Source of the DNA: Toxotes chatareus
Lineage: Eukaryota > Chordata > Actinopteri > Toxotidae
Direction of reading: 5' to 3'
Length of the DNA stretch: 64,000 bases
NCBI GenBank assembly: GCA_016801885.1
Contig: CM028896.1
Coordinates: 3,224,001-3,288,000 of the forward strand
The notes beneath the pieces were generated by a model that saw only the letters and a list, made by a program, of their open reading frames with translations, was not told where the DNA came from and ran no database searches. Below are positions 1-13,335 of this stretch, piece after piece. How positions within the stretch are numbered: position 1 is the first letter of the stretch; each line of letters begins with the position of its first letter. Both the position numbers and the translations under genes were made by a program.

Positions 1-239
1 AACCTTCACAGGTTTAATACAAAACCCAAAGATTTGAGTTCTCAGAGATGTTTCGTAACGTGATGGTCAAGAGAAATTAGCACAGTCTCCAGAAACATGG
101 GACAGTTACTGGCACTCTGTTAAAGAGAGAAAACAAACGATAGGCATGTATTTCAAAATAGATATATTGCCTGGTGCCAGGGTTTAGTGCGAAGTCGACA
201 CATGCCACGGCCCTGTAGGTGTTTAATGCCTCATAACCA

Positions 240-1350
240 TTTCCAGTTCTTGCTTTCATTCGTCCACTTTGTCAACAACCTCACAGTTTCAGAAGAACAG
301 AGGAAAGACTAACTTTGGAAGATTAGGCCACGATTGGATGCATTCAGAGAGAAGTGCCTGCAGAAGTTTAGTGGAATCAGACAATACATTTATGTGAAAC
401 CGTGAGGCTTCAAGGTTTGGGCATGAACAGGAATCTAAGACATACTCTGTGACTTTGATGTGTTCCAAGGGAGTGAGCAGGGTAAACGTGCCAGTTCTGA
501 GCTTGGATTATCAGGAGTTGTAGTCATGAAGCTTGCATCAACACTTCCTGCAGGACAAAACTACAAGATTTTTGCAGACAATTTCTTCACTTCTGTGCCT
601 CTGCTCGTCAAACTGCCTGAGCGTGACATCCACTTTGTTGGAACAGTGCACCCTTTGCATGTGCCAAACCTCAGGTTAGCAAAAAAGAGGAAGCTGAGAA
701 AACAAGGCAGAGGGAGCTTTGACTTCACAGAGGAGCAAAGTCACAACATCTGTGCTGTGAGGTGGTGTGACATCCGGTCACTTACTCCTCTATCCACTTT
801 TGATGGTCAACACCCAGCTGACAAGGTTTCCCGGTGGAACAAATCAAATCCACAATGGCCTACACTGAAGTGAGCAGACCATCCATTATGAAAAGGTACA
901 ACCAAAACAATTCATGGGTGGGATCAATTTGCTTGATTCCTTTCCAGCCAATTACAAGTTTCACATTAGTTTCCCACCTGGTATTTGTATATTTTTTGGC
1001 ACGCTGTCATCTTTGGAGTGGTCAGTGCTTGGCTGCAATACAGCCGTAACTGTAGAACCCTGCAGATCCCTGAAAAGTAAATCATGAACAGGAGGCAGTT
1101 CCAGGCACAGCTGGCAACCTCTCTCACCCAGTCAATACCCAAAAGAAAGGCAGACCATCCATGGATGATGAGGCAAGAGCACAAAGCTCCAGTGTGAAAA
1201 AGATGGCCCACAATGCTCCCCCAATGCCATTGAAAGTTGAAAAAAGGAGCCGCTGTGAGCACTGCAAAAATGGATATACATGAACTGCATGCATCAAGTG
1301 CGATGTTCATTTGTGCTTCACAGAAAAAAAAATGCTTGCTTTATACAGAA
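240..1350 (+). pseudogene. piggyBac-type (PGBD-like) transposase fossil
   Basis: A broken copy of a piggyBac-superfamily transposase, the enzyme that cuts and pastes a DNA transposon at TTAA sites. Around 360-450 the translation resembles the family's FRQYxxxKPxGFKVW region. The longest open piece (460-873) contains FADNFFTSVPLL, the family's second catalytic Asp block. From 870 to 1080 pieces read EVSRP, KRYN, INLLDSFPANYKFH and RRNCRTLQIPEK-like in changing frames. At 1250-1330 the C-terminal cysteine-rich module is still legible as RCEHCKNGYT, a stop, then TACIKCDVHLC. Frameshifts and stops rule out a functional enzyme. The N-terminus and the terminal repeats were not found, so it may be truncated on the left. 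The assignment rests on motif recognition. Confidence 0.75.
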
Positions 1351-1562
1351 GGAGACCCAAACAAAGATGGCATCCACTAGTTCCAGTTTTGCAAGGTCAA
1401 AAAAAAGTTCCAATAACAACTCATCATTTTCAGTTTTTCATTGTGCAGAAATGTATTGTAGAATGGATTGCAAGTCATTTGATTTTACTGTGCTGCATCA
1501 AACTGTTTCATGACAATAACGTTCTTTCTTTCTTTTTCAGACAAACATTTCGATTTCACTGA

Positions 1563-2761
1563 ATCATCAGTGCCTCATAATCTATGGACTTTGTCAAAAT
1601 TAAAGTGGTGATATTTGTAAGTACTAAGACCCACTGCTGCAATTTTGCAACATTTTCACAAAATCCTCCAAAGACCAAAATGAAAAAAAAAAAACAAAAA
1701 ACTCAATATTTTCTAAAATGGTTCAAAAAAGGAGACAAAAAAATCTACATTAATAAAATCAGTGCTTGGGTTTCTGAGGGTTAAGTAGAGTACTTGAGTG
1801 AATGCCCTCTGTCTCCTTCCTTTCTGTCTCTCCATCTCTTTGCCTTTGCACCAGTGTCTGACCCCCCCCCATTTCTGCCTGATCTGTCTGCAGCTCTCCA
1901 GTGTACTCAGCAGCATGCAAACACTGGGCTGTAATTGGAATGGGTAACGCAGTCTAAGGGAGAAAAGCAGCCAATTAGGGGGCTCTGGTCTGGGAGCTCT
2001 GGGGTGATGGGTCACAGTGTAGCTCGTTGTCCTGAGCTTGCTCTTCTGGCAGCTCGCCAATCCATACGAGAGTAAAAGCCTGGGACTTTGTGGCCATGAC
2101 TCTGCAAATCAAAGGTCCGTTCTAAGAAGATGAAGTGCATCAAATGCTTGACCTAAAACCTACTTATTAATGCCGTTGTTAATGAACCATCAGGATCTTT
2201 CAAATCCAGTAATGAGGGCTTTTGTCCAAGGGTTAAGATATATGGATAGAGAGCCCAGAGGTGTTTGTGGCTGGCTGCACTGGCTCCTAATTCTGCTTAT
2301 TTCATATTATTCCCATTTCTTCCCCTGTGGTGTGACATGCAGAGGTGACCTTCACTCTGCTCGCTTTGTATTAGTCCTGAAAGAGAACTCCCTTGAGATC
2401 ATGATCTGTTTAAAAACTTAATGGAGCTGAGTTTTAAGAGGTACATTCGCATTTTTTTAAGTGCATGCAGACAGGAGAAAAATATCAAGGAAAGGTTTAG
2501 ATAATTTGATGATGTCTGAAGACAGCTGGGACAAACGCAATCTCTTTGACTTAATCTCAATGTTTCAAGAAAAAATATAAAATGCAATATATAATGGATT
2601 TTCATTTGTTTATCAGGTCTTTCTGAAATTATTTCAGTTATTAACCATGCTATTTGAAATGTAACTGTAGTTTTGTTTTTTTTCCATTAAAGCAAATAAA
2701 TATTTCAAGGAAAATAAATACATGATCAAAATAAAACCATGTTCAAAAGGCCAAGGATGTC
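1563..2761. other. Intergenic, no gene seen
   Basis: No exon or transposon coding block is recognisable here. The stretch has A-rich runs near 1680-1740 and a C-run at 1862-1870. The open frames on either strand are short and lack family motifs or splice context. Confidence 0.5.
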
Positions 2762-3099
2762 CAGTGAATTCAGAAAGTATCTAGATCCTTTCAATTTTTG
2801 CTCAATTTGCTGTGTTGTAGATTTAATTGTAAATAGAAAAAGAAATGTGACCATCAATCTACACTGAATAAGCCATTCTGACAAAGTCAAAAAATGTTTA
2901 ATGGAAATGTATTACAACACAAAAACTGATGTGATTAGGACTTGATTAGAGTCCAACTGATGCAAAATGAATTTACTGGAAATGTTTTTGAAAGGCATAC
3001 ACCTGTGTATATAAGTCCCACAGTCCTAAACCACCAGAACTCTTCCTAGAGTTGATAGTTCAGCCAAACTGTGAGTAACCAGGCAGGAAGGGCCTTGGT

Positions 3100-3835
3100 C
3101 ATGGAGATGACTAAGAACAGAACTTAAAACAACCACCCAGAGATGGAAGAACCTGCTGGAAGGATGACCATCTCAGCAGCACTTTATCAATCAAGCCTTT
3201 ACAGCATAGCGGCAAGACGGAAGCCACTTGAGTACACTGAGTAAAAGGCATATGACAGCTTTAAATGGAGTTTGGCAAACTCCATTTAAAGCTGTCTGAG
3301 AGTATGAGGAAAAATATTCTCTGGTCTGATGAGACAAAATCAAACCCTTTGGGCAGAACTCCAAGGACTATGTCTGGTGAACACCAGGCACTGGTCGTCA
3401 CCTGGCTAATACCACCCCTATGGTGAAGCATGGTGGTGGCAGCATCAGCCTATGGGGGGGCAGAGGGTTCTTAAAGAAAGCTTGTTTCAGAGTGCATGCA
3501 ACCTGCAACTGGGGTGACAGTTCACCTTCCAGCACAACAATGACTCAGGATACAGCCAACACAATGCAGGAGTGGCGTTGGGACAAGTCTCCTTGAGTCC
3601 TGTCCTTGAGTGGCTCAGCCAAAGCCCAGACTTAAAGCCTATAGAACACCTGTGGAGAGACATGAAGATGGCAGTTTACAGACAATCCCAATCCCAATGA
3701 CGAAGCTTGAGAGAATGTGCCAGGAAGAATGGGATAAACTGCCACCCCGGTGTGCAAAGCTTAGAGAGACTTACCCAAGAAGACTAGAATCTGTAATTGC
3801 TGCCAAGGGGACTTTTACAAAGCACTGAATTAAGG
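3100..3835 (+). pseudogene. Tc1 transposase pseudogene
   Basis: Dead transposase inside the 2.76-4.0 kb element. LWSDETK near 3321-3345 carries the first catalytic Asp. GEAWWWQH-type sequence (aagcatggtggtggcagcat) follows at 3427. WLSQSPDLKPIEHLWRD near 3608-3660 carries the third catalytic acid, Glu. The second position, normally FQxDND, reads FQHNND near 3530, so the catalytic Asp appears replaced by Asn. Several frameshifts and stops separate these blocks. The open frame at 3610-3828 is an out-of-frame shadow of this C-terminal part. Confidence 0.75.
3254..3296. repeat. Perfect 21-bp inverted repeat with 1-nt centre
   Basis: Arms 3254-3274 and 3276-3296 are exact reverse complements around a single G at 3275. 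It sits within the Tc1 transposase remnant, where related elements normally encode ordinary protein sequence between the TAxxFA-type and LWSDE blocks. It therefore looks like a local inverted duplication made after insertion. Confidence 0.95.
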
Positions 3836-3998
3836 ATGTGTACACTTTTGTAAATGAGAGATTTAATTTTTTGATTGATTAATCAATTTGTAAAAATTTC
3901 TGCAAACTTGCTTGACTTTGTCATTATGACTTACTGAGTGTAGATTTTAATTGAATATACAAAAAGTGAAACGGTTGGAATACTTTCTGAATCCACTG

Positions 3999-6904
3999 TG
4001 TCTCAAAGTACAAAGGTTGTTAAATACAAAAAAGAGGTGTTCAGTTAAGCTTAAAACCACACTGAGTGGGTAAACAACGTGCAAGACAAATGAAGACAAA
4101 TGAAAAGTTACTAATGGTAAAATCTGGACCAATATGAATTGATGGCACACAATTCAGCAAGTACACACTATATATAATGTAAAAGTTTTAATTTAGCATT
4201 ACACATCACAGTTGACTATGAAATAACTTGTCATTTTTATTTGGTTTTTGAGATCTGAACAAACAAACCTGATGTTATGAGCTCTCTCTTTTTCTGGATG
4301 CCTATACTTGGCCTGAAACTGTCTCATCTCATGCAATTGTGTTTTTGTCTTGCCACTACTTTCTCCTGCTCTGCGACACTGTCACCATCTGTTGGTTAAA
4401 TGTACACTGTTAGCAGATCATGCTACAAGCCTGACCACTTTTTCTGCTCATCAGATTAGCGTGCTATGCAAATTTGAGGTGGCTGCATGTTGCGCAGCAT
4501 CACAAACTACCTTTCCGGTGCTTATTGGGGGAGATGCTTATAATTTCTTATAATTTCACCTTAGTCTTCACCTACTCTTCACCTACACCCTGCAGCACGA
4601 ACATCTGCAGAATAGCATTTTTCAAACAGCTACTCCTGGTGCAATGTTGACTGCTTCCGTTGCTTACCATAAGAAGCTTTGAGGAAAAGCTGTGTATATG
4701 GGGCACTTTTAAATTCAAAGTGAAATGAGTGGCATTCAGCTGAACACCAGGAAAGCATCCTTTTCACAAAAGCATGGGGAAAAGATTCATTCACTTTCAT
4801 TTTTGATCACAGGTGCCCCAAATACAAGCTCAATAACTCAGGCATGCTTGACATTCTTGTGGCAAACATTTCTATGTGGCACAGTGGAACAGTATCATCA
4901 GCACACCAAAGTCATACATGCACACCCTTATCTTTAAGGTTTATATAAATATACTTCATACTTTATCAATGTGAGATATATACACTTTATTAAATGTATT
5001 TTTATCATGTATGTTTGTGAGTTTTTCTTATCATATTGTGTATACCTGTTTTATATCTATAGCACTGTATAAACTTGTTTTTGAAAAATGATTTACAAAT
5101 AAAGATTTTTATACTGAAAGTTTTCATTTGTATCAGTGATATGAAAATGAACATTATGAAATAACAGATTTTGGACAGATGATGCCTTAAGAAAATCACT
5201 GCGTATTATATACAGCAGAAAGAAGCATTTGGAAGTGGATTTCTGTCACTGTAGCTGCAATTCAGGTAGCAATGATCTTAACAGTATCACCTAAAGAATA
5301 TTTGACAGTTCTCTCTTGTCAATGCTCTGTTGAAGATACATCAGCAAGCATCAAACGTCTCCCCTGGGTTCCCACATTCAAAAGGCAAGTGTTCCTGTTT
5401 GCTATTCAAACATACATCAGTCCCTAAAAACTTCATGAATCACACCAGTTATTTAATTTTCTTTCCCAACCTCCCGTCATTATACCTAATTGAAATAGCA
5501 GCAGCTTGCTGAATGCTTGTCACGTGTCATGCACGTGTGGATGATGTCAAAGTCCAAGATCTAAAAAACATAAAATGTTTTATTCAGTCTACAGCATCAC
5601 TCCAGCTTTTGAACACACTCTTGTGCACAATTGTGTTTGCTTGCCTGTTTTTCAAGACCTCACATTTTCCAATTAATCAAGTGCAGTGTGTTAATTGAAT
5701 TTAATTACACAAGATGTATTTGAAAAGTGTGTCATTTACAATGGTTGAGTGTGTCTTTTATTAATTTGATTAACTAAACACACGCTCGTGAGAAACAATT
5801 GCAGCTTTCATCTCACCTTTCTTGCACGGTTGCATTCATTCTTTTCACAATCTGACCTGTCTCTCTAGCTTTTCTGCCCCGTCGCTCAGCTCTCTTCCAC
5901 CTCTGGGTCAGAGAGGTTAAAGTTGAACTGAGATTCTTACTGACTCCCTCTTTTCCACCATGTAATCCCTGACCGTCTGTGGCCCGATTCCTTGTGAGCG
6001 GCAGATGTGAAGCTCATTTCAGACAGTCCCGACACGCTCTCTGACTCCATCTGTCTCCAAACATGTCTGCTTGGTGAGCTGCTGTGTTGCTATAGTACTC
6101 TAAGAAGGAGTGGTGGTTTTGGTGATCTTGAACCAATCAGAGGATAAAAAGAAAAAAAAAAAAGCATTAGCACCACATGGGTGAGGGATAGGAGTGTACC
6201 CCCTGTGGTGGAAAGTAAAGTGATCAGTGTTGCACAATTTGAAATATGCAATTTACCCCAATGGTGGAAGACTCTGGTCCATAACAATAGACAATGTGCA
6301 AAGGTTGGCGCTCCAGGCGCACAAAGAAGCAGTGCCAGTTGTGTGTAGTCAAGGTGAACAGTCCCATATAGAAAAAGGTCTGAACACAATTTAGTTCACG
6401 CACGAAAAACAGCACAGTGTGAAAAAAAGGAGGTCTGAAATGTGAATGCTTTGTCTATGAGACCAGTGTCAGCGTAACTTACCAACCATGTAACTGTGAA
6501 ATTTGTATTTATAAAATGTAATTACTGTAGGCCATCAAACAAATAGTAATGGCCAAAAATGAGGCAGGAGGTAAAATAGTATGGAGTGAAAATGAAACGA
6601 AGCAGGAATAAATGAAAACAGTAATACTCCAATGTCAAAATAATCCTCTATTAAAAGCAAGTGTCCTGTTTTAATGATTTTTGTTAGGGTTAGGATGTAC
6701 AGAAATATTTTCAAAAAAAAAACACCCCCAGTCCTCCAAAGTCTTTGAGACAAACAAAAAATATGTGGTTTGTCCATGGCCTCTAGAATGTTTGAAGCGG
6801 GAGACGTACATGAGCGTCCTGTGATAAAGTCGCTCCACGATAACGATAATATCCCCTGACTTCCTTCCTCCCACCATACTCAAAGGTACTCACAGGTTCA
6901 AGCA
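3999..6904. other. Intergenic, no gene seen
   Basis: AT-rich sequence with short open frames only. None has a family motif, a plausible splice pair with a neighbour, or a continuous exon-like frame. Near 5521-5538 there are two CACGTG E-boxes seven bases apart, without any gene nearby. Confidence 0.45.
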
Positions 6905-7250
6905 GAATTGTCTCTTTCAGAATATTATAGCATACAACACAATAATGTTACATCATATAAAAACATCAATAAATGTTATTCATTTATCAATGTCCGAGCA
7001 GGATTTTGATGCAGCTGTTCAAGGTGGAGCAAATTACTGTTGGATAGTTTGATCAATAATAATGCATCATATTTTATGAACTGATCATGTGTTGAAAAAT
7101 ATCTGCAAAGTAACTGGTAACTGTAGCTGTTAAATAAATGCACTGGAGTAAAAAATACAATAGTTCCCTCTGAAATGTAATGGAGTAGAGGTATAAAGTA
7201 GAATAAAATTGAAATACCTATGTAGTTGTAGCTGATTAAATGTACCTTAC
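6905..7250 (-). repeat. High-copy teleost dispersed repeat
   Basis: The segment around 7095-7225 (gcaaagtaactggtaactgtagct, ggagtaaaaaatacaatag, cctctgaaatgtaatggagtagaggtataaagtag, each read in part) matches, from memory, a very abundant non-coding repeat of percomorph genomes usually seen in the opposite orientation as ctccactacattt and tactttttactcc. A related, more diverged copy appears at 54650-54870. No coding capacity. Exact ends are uncertain. Confidence 0.6.
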
Positions 7251-10200
7251 ACACTGGTTTTAAAAATGTCCACATAGCAGCCACGTGACCACGCAATCTC
7301 TTTTCTGCTGTGTTCATCTCTCCCTCCCAATGAATCATTATCTTTCTACCTCCCTCTCACCCCAGCTTGAGCAGGGGCAGTATTATAAGACTACAGTGCC
7401 CTTTCAGAAAGGATATCCAAATCCCCACTGGAGATGCTTGAGTAAATGACCGTGGGAAATGGGTGTACTTTAGAACACAGTGATACTCGGTCCACGTGGA
7501 GGGGGAAGCCTTTGCCGGCTAAATCCTCTAGTCCCCTGCCTGGTGTTTACCCCTGGTAACATATCACTCCAGATCTGAAATCCCGACTATCCTCAAAACC
7601 CCATTACAGACGCTAATCCCCAACAGTGCACACTCCACGCTCCTCGCTCTGGGAGGCATTACGGTTAGACTGTGTAACAGTCCACTGAACCCATGCAAAT
7701 ATTCCTCATGTCAGATATTTCTGAGCATACATGCAGTCTTTAATCTTCAGTCTCTGTCTTACACATGGCCCTATACTACAGGTCTCGTCACAGACAAGCT
7801 CATCTTTGCTTGTTTGCAGGGCTTTATGGAACAGCAGGATGCCTCATGTGGTGCCACACGCTATGAGCAAGTGTGACGGCTGTAGCAAAAGTACAGAACA
7901 CAAACATTATAATGAGAACATGATATGATACATGTTGCAAATGTTATTCTGTCTTCTACAAACAGGAACAATAGGAAGGAATGGTAGAAAGTAGCTTTGG
8001 AGCTGGCCTGACTCATTTTTTTCCAAAATTGGAAATAAGAAATACAGTACACATGACAAGAAAGTAACCGGAAACAGAGAATTGTGCAAAACGAGCCTGC
8101 CAACGAAAGGATGGATACAGTGTTTGACCAAAGTGGTACGTTGTTGTCAGAGACAGTGGCAAAGCTGGAAAACAAATGATCAGTGTAGACAAAACTGCAC
8201 TCACTTTTAGGCTGTGTACTCTTTTATATGGCACAACGGGGCAATGATTTTGGATTTAATTTAAAAATTGAAATAATGAAAGTGAACCGGAAATAGGAGG
8301 GAAAAGCCAGAAAATGTTTTATCACTTTCAGAAACAGGCTTAAGGATAAGAGGGGGAGTTGAATAAAGGCAGACAGTCGGATATAATTTCTACAATTACG
8401 ATGTGTTCTATAATGTATTCTACAATGTTTTATTCAGACATGAGTGGAAATCAAGATAAGTAGCCCACAAAGAAATTACTCATGAGGAGAGACTGCTGTT
8501 ACATGTCGTTATATGGTCACGAACGCTCAATATGTGAATGTGTATGTGGAAGAATAAATGTGTTCCCCGAACATAGATATCTTTAGCAGTCTGACTAAGA
8601 GCTGGATTTAAGACATTCTCTGTGCAGTTGACCCTAAGGGAGAATGCTGTGCATAAACATAGAAGTAAAGTAGAAGTACTAACTTTGCAAAACATTCACT
8701 TTCCTTGTAGCACAGAGAGAGATACTGTAGTTTTCATAGAGCTCATTATAATTGTTTTTTTTTTTTTAATTATATCTGTATTAATTTTAATTTTAAGTAC
8801 TAGTTTAACAATTCAATTCTTCTCCCACTCAGATGATTTTTTTTTCTTTTCGGTATATCAGTATATGTGTGTGTAAGATGTATGTCTATTTTTGAGAACA
8901 CTGAGTCTGAACAATGAGTCTACTATCTACAATACTTGGGGGCAGCTGAAACAAGGTATAAACACAATGTTGATTATCACCTTTTAAGCTTTTTTTGTTG
9001 AACTTGTTAACAAATATTGGCGAGTTACACGTCCAACAGATAAAGAGCAACATTAGAATTGATTAGGTGTTGTGTCTCTGGGCACTTGATGAATGTTAGG
9101 CCAATATCCTCTCTCTGTTTTCGGTTACCATTAGAGGGAAATATCTGGCTCTTTAGCTGCTGAATGTTCACTAACTTTGTGTGCCGTCCAGGACAGGTCC
9201 CTTACTGTGTATTCAAGCAGAACGGTAAGGAAATTTTACAAAAGTTAATGAAAAGATGTGATTATACACAAATTTAACCAGAATAGAGGCATCCATGTGA
9301 GCTGGAATTGTTCACAAGATTTGCATGTATCTAAGGGCTTCATGAATCTGCTACATGATAGAGGAGAGAGAAAAGGAGATTGAGGTGAAATAACAGAAAG
9401 AACCAGAGTTGTTGGTGACTTTTGAGTTTAGTCAGAGGCTGAGCTGAACACACACACAGGCACACTCCTACAGACACGGCTTGTGAGTCCATTGGTGGGA
9501 TAGCTTACAGTCGAAGTCTGTAAAGTAGGTACATTTACTTCTTGGGGTCAATAAACACAGAGTGAAGGTTGCTTCACTTTCTGTCTGAACACACTTTTAC
9601 TGAAAGTTTTAGAGCTTTTTGGCTGAAAAACAGCTGCCTGCTGCAGCCAAAAACAACAGTGTGTGAGCGGTGAGAGAAAACCAAAATGGTTAACTTGTGG
9701 GCCATAAGACCAAAAACAATTGTCAAAATACACAATATTAAATGCTCAGTAGAGCTAGCAGCAACTGCATAGTGGGGTGATAGTTATCTAAATATAACTA
9801 TCTGAGTGAACTATTTCATATTGTAACAAAGTCATTCCCTTTTGATCCAGAGTATTATAATAATATTGATTATTGTCGATTTCATTTCTCAATGTTAGTA
9901 ATCCTGTGTGGGGATAATGGACATAAAACTAAACATTTCCATTCAGGTCACATTCTGCAGTGTAGCTCTTGTCTGAACGATGCAAAGCTCCCCATTTTAC
10001 TGCAGGAGCTTGCCCTTATGTAGGATCAGCAGTTGCATACTGGTGAGGAAACAAGATCCAACTGTAATCTAAAGCTAGATAGAAATCTCTCATAGATTTT
10101 TTTTTTCATCTTCTACAACATTCCATTACTTTGCGTCTTTACCATTCAGGTACTGTGAAGAATGAAATACAATAGTATAAAATATTTAAGAGAAATACTT

Positions 10201-11040
10201 AGACGACCAGGGCGGTCAACCACATAATTGAATGCACTTGTAAAGAAATCAGCTGTGATGAACTGTACTGTATACCTGTGCACAAGGTGGTGGTGAATGA
10301 CCTTAAGATATTTACAAATCTTTAAGTGAATAGTTCTTGGTCACACACCAAATGAGGGATTCTGTCACCATATGAAGAATCAGTAAGAGATGCAGTTAGG
10401 CCTGCTGGCACACTGCCCATATCGGATCCTCTCGGACCCCCTCTAAAGCCTCCTCAGGGGGCCTTTAATGGAACAACAGCTGTGCCGACGCTATTTCTCA
10501 TTTAACTCACTTAGAGGCTGCCTTCTTATCACAGGCTAAGAACAAAAACACTAGGTCGCCCTTCTAGCGCTTCCCTCTTTCTCTACAGCTCCCTAACGTG
10601 ATTGTAAACTTTTAAAATTTAATTGTGGTTGGAGAATTGCTTTGTGAATTTGATCGAAGCCCCCGCTAGAAAGCAAATCCGCCAGTTTCCTTGGAGCAAA
10701 GCTCCTCCCGGCCAGACCCTGTCCCAGAACACAGGCAGCGAAGGAACACAGAAAGCTCTGCACACATAATCATACACACACCCAAGAGGCCACTCTAATA
10801 TAATTAGGTACAAACCAATTATTCAAGCAATCAGTCTCAGTTTGATGATGTGTCAACACTCCTTGTCAGTCCTATTTCCCAAACTGTTCTTGAGCTGCAT
10901 CACTAATTTTGTATTCATACTCAGCATCCATAAAAGCATGCACTCTCTCCTCAATTTTAATCATTGTGGTCCCCGCAATCAAGAGCAAGGAAACTGTTGA
11001 CAAGAGGTCAGAAGTCGAGATATGAAATATTACAAAAGTT
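7251..11040. other. Intergenic, no gene seen
   Basis: No gene is recognised. The stretch contains T-runs near 8755-8770 and 8838-8850 and scattered short open frames without motifs. The segment at 10390-10530 is less AT-rich than its surroundings and could be a conserved non-coding element, but this cannot be judged without an alignment. Confidence 0.4.
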
Positions 11041-11083
11041 TGAATTTAAATGAGCCACTCTTCTAGTTATCCTCCCACAGTAA

Positions 11084-11224
11084 ATGCCCAAAATGGACTA
11101 CTTAACTGCATATTGCTACCTTATCGCAACGGGTGAGGAGGCAGAGAAATTTAAAAGCAGGGTAGAAATTTTGGAGACAGAAATAGACGCAGATAAGACC
11201 AGGAAAGAAGGATATAAACTACAG
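11084..11224 (+). other. Orphan exon-like ORF with coiled-coil composition
   Basis: A frame opens at ATG 11084 and runs 47 codons to a strong splice-donor-like site, gtaaga, at 11225. It ends in a stop at 11244-11246 if unspliced. A pyrimidine tract plus cag lies just before it (ctcccacag, to 11080). Residues 18-47 are highly charged (EEAEKFKSRVEILETEIDA is representative) and look like an amphipathic helix or coiled coil. No partner exon or homologue is recognised. It could be an isolated exon of an unknown gene, a retroelement ORF1 scrap, or chance. Confidence 0.25.
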
Positions 11225-11424
11225 GTAAGATACGGTAAAGTATGAAAGAGAAAAATAATTTTCAAAATAGAACATAGAAAGTGAATATGAAATGAACCAA
11301 TTGTTTATTAGTCTTTAGGTAGTATAGGTCCTTTTTAGGTCCTTTTTTTGTTTTTGTTTTCCTCTTTAACTATAAGGTACTATCATTATAGTGGATGTAC
11401 TCTTTAGGCATAACATTGTTCCTA

Positions 11425-12745
<1,321 letters not shown>

Positions 12746-13039
12746 CGACCAGGGCTGCATGCAGGAAAGGGCTGAATTTTTCATATCTCTCCACAGAAAC
12801 AAAATTATTTCCAAAATATGCTGATTGTGTAGTCATTTCATTACTTTAATTTTTGCTGTTTTCAGTTATAGCTGTCTGAAATAAGAAGCCCCTTATGCAA
12901 GGATACATCAGAAGGGGACTGAGCAATGGAAAGACAGATGGGAAAAATACATTTTGAGCAAATTCTAATCTTTGAGTTTTTATCTTCTTTCAGTTACACT
13001 ATCAGCATGTCAGTGTCAGTCTGTTGGTCCACCGCTTAA
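12746..13039. other. Spacer, nothing recognised
   Basis: Short AT-rich spacer between the second Tc1 fossil and the next dispersed repeat. No coding or structural signal is seen. Confidence 0.4.
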
Positions 13040-13335
13040 CTAGTGAATGGATTGTACAGACATTCATGGTGGTTGAATCCTATTAGAGATTTTGTTGATT
13101 CTCTGACTATTCCTCTACACCATGTGGTTGACATTTTTGGTTTTAGTAAAATATTTTGAGAATCATATTGTATGAATTCCCCAAAATCTGGGGCAGATAT
13201 TCATTGTGCCCAGAGGATGAATCCTATAGACTGTGGAAATCCATTGATGTCTCCTTTAGTGCCACCAGCAGGTCAAAACTTCCACTTATCCAGTGAAATA
13301 CTTCAATATCTAGACATCTCCACATCTCCACAAAA
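13040..13335 (+). repeat. Dispersed teleost repeat with partly duplicated unit
   Basis: Two related blocks are visible. The first is gtacagacattcatggt followed by gaatcctattagagatttt (13056-13095). The second is gatattcattgtgcccagaggatgaatcctatagactgtgg in part (13195-13235). This is followed by tagtgccaccagcaggtcaaaa and acttatccagtgaaatac. I remember these phrases from a common non-coding repeat in perciform genomes. The open frame at 13172-13483 is a by-product of the repeat. Confidence 0.55.

Larger units (their letters stand above)
2762..3998 (+). mobile_element. Tc1/mariner-family DNA transposon, degenerate full-length copy
   Basis: The two ends are inverted repeats. The left end begins cagtgaattcagaaagta. 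The reverse complement of the right end begins cagtggattcagaaagta. Weaker similarity continues inward for more than 100 bp, including tctacact and tgacaaagtca in both arms. The distance between ends, about 1.24 kb, and the central transposase remnant fit the fish Tc1 class. The flanking TA duplication expected for Tc1 is not intact, which suggests an old insertion. A 43-bp palindrome interrupts the coding region at 3254-3296. Confidence 0.85.

Noticed and set aside
3610..3828. 72-codon frame starting MAQPKPRLK
   Set aside because: It is an out-of-frame reading of the Tc1 transposase C-terminus, which reads SPDLKPIEHLW in the correct frame.
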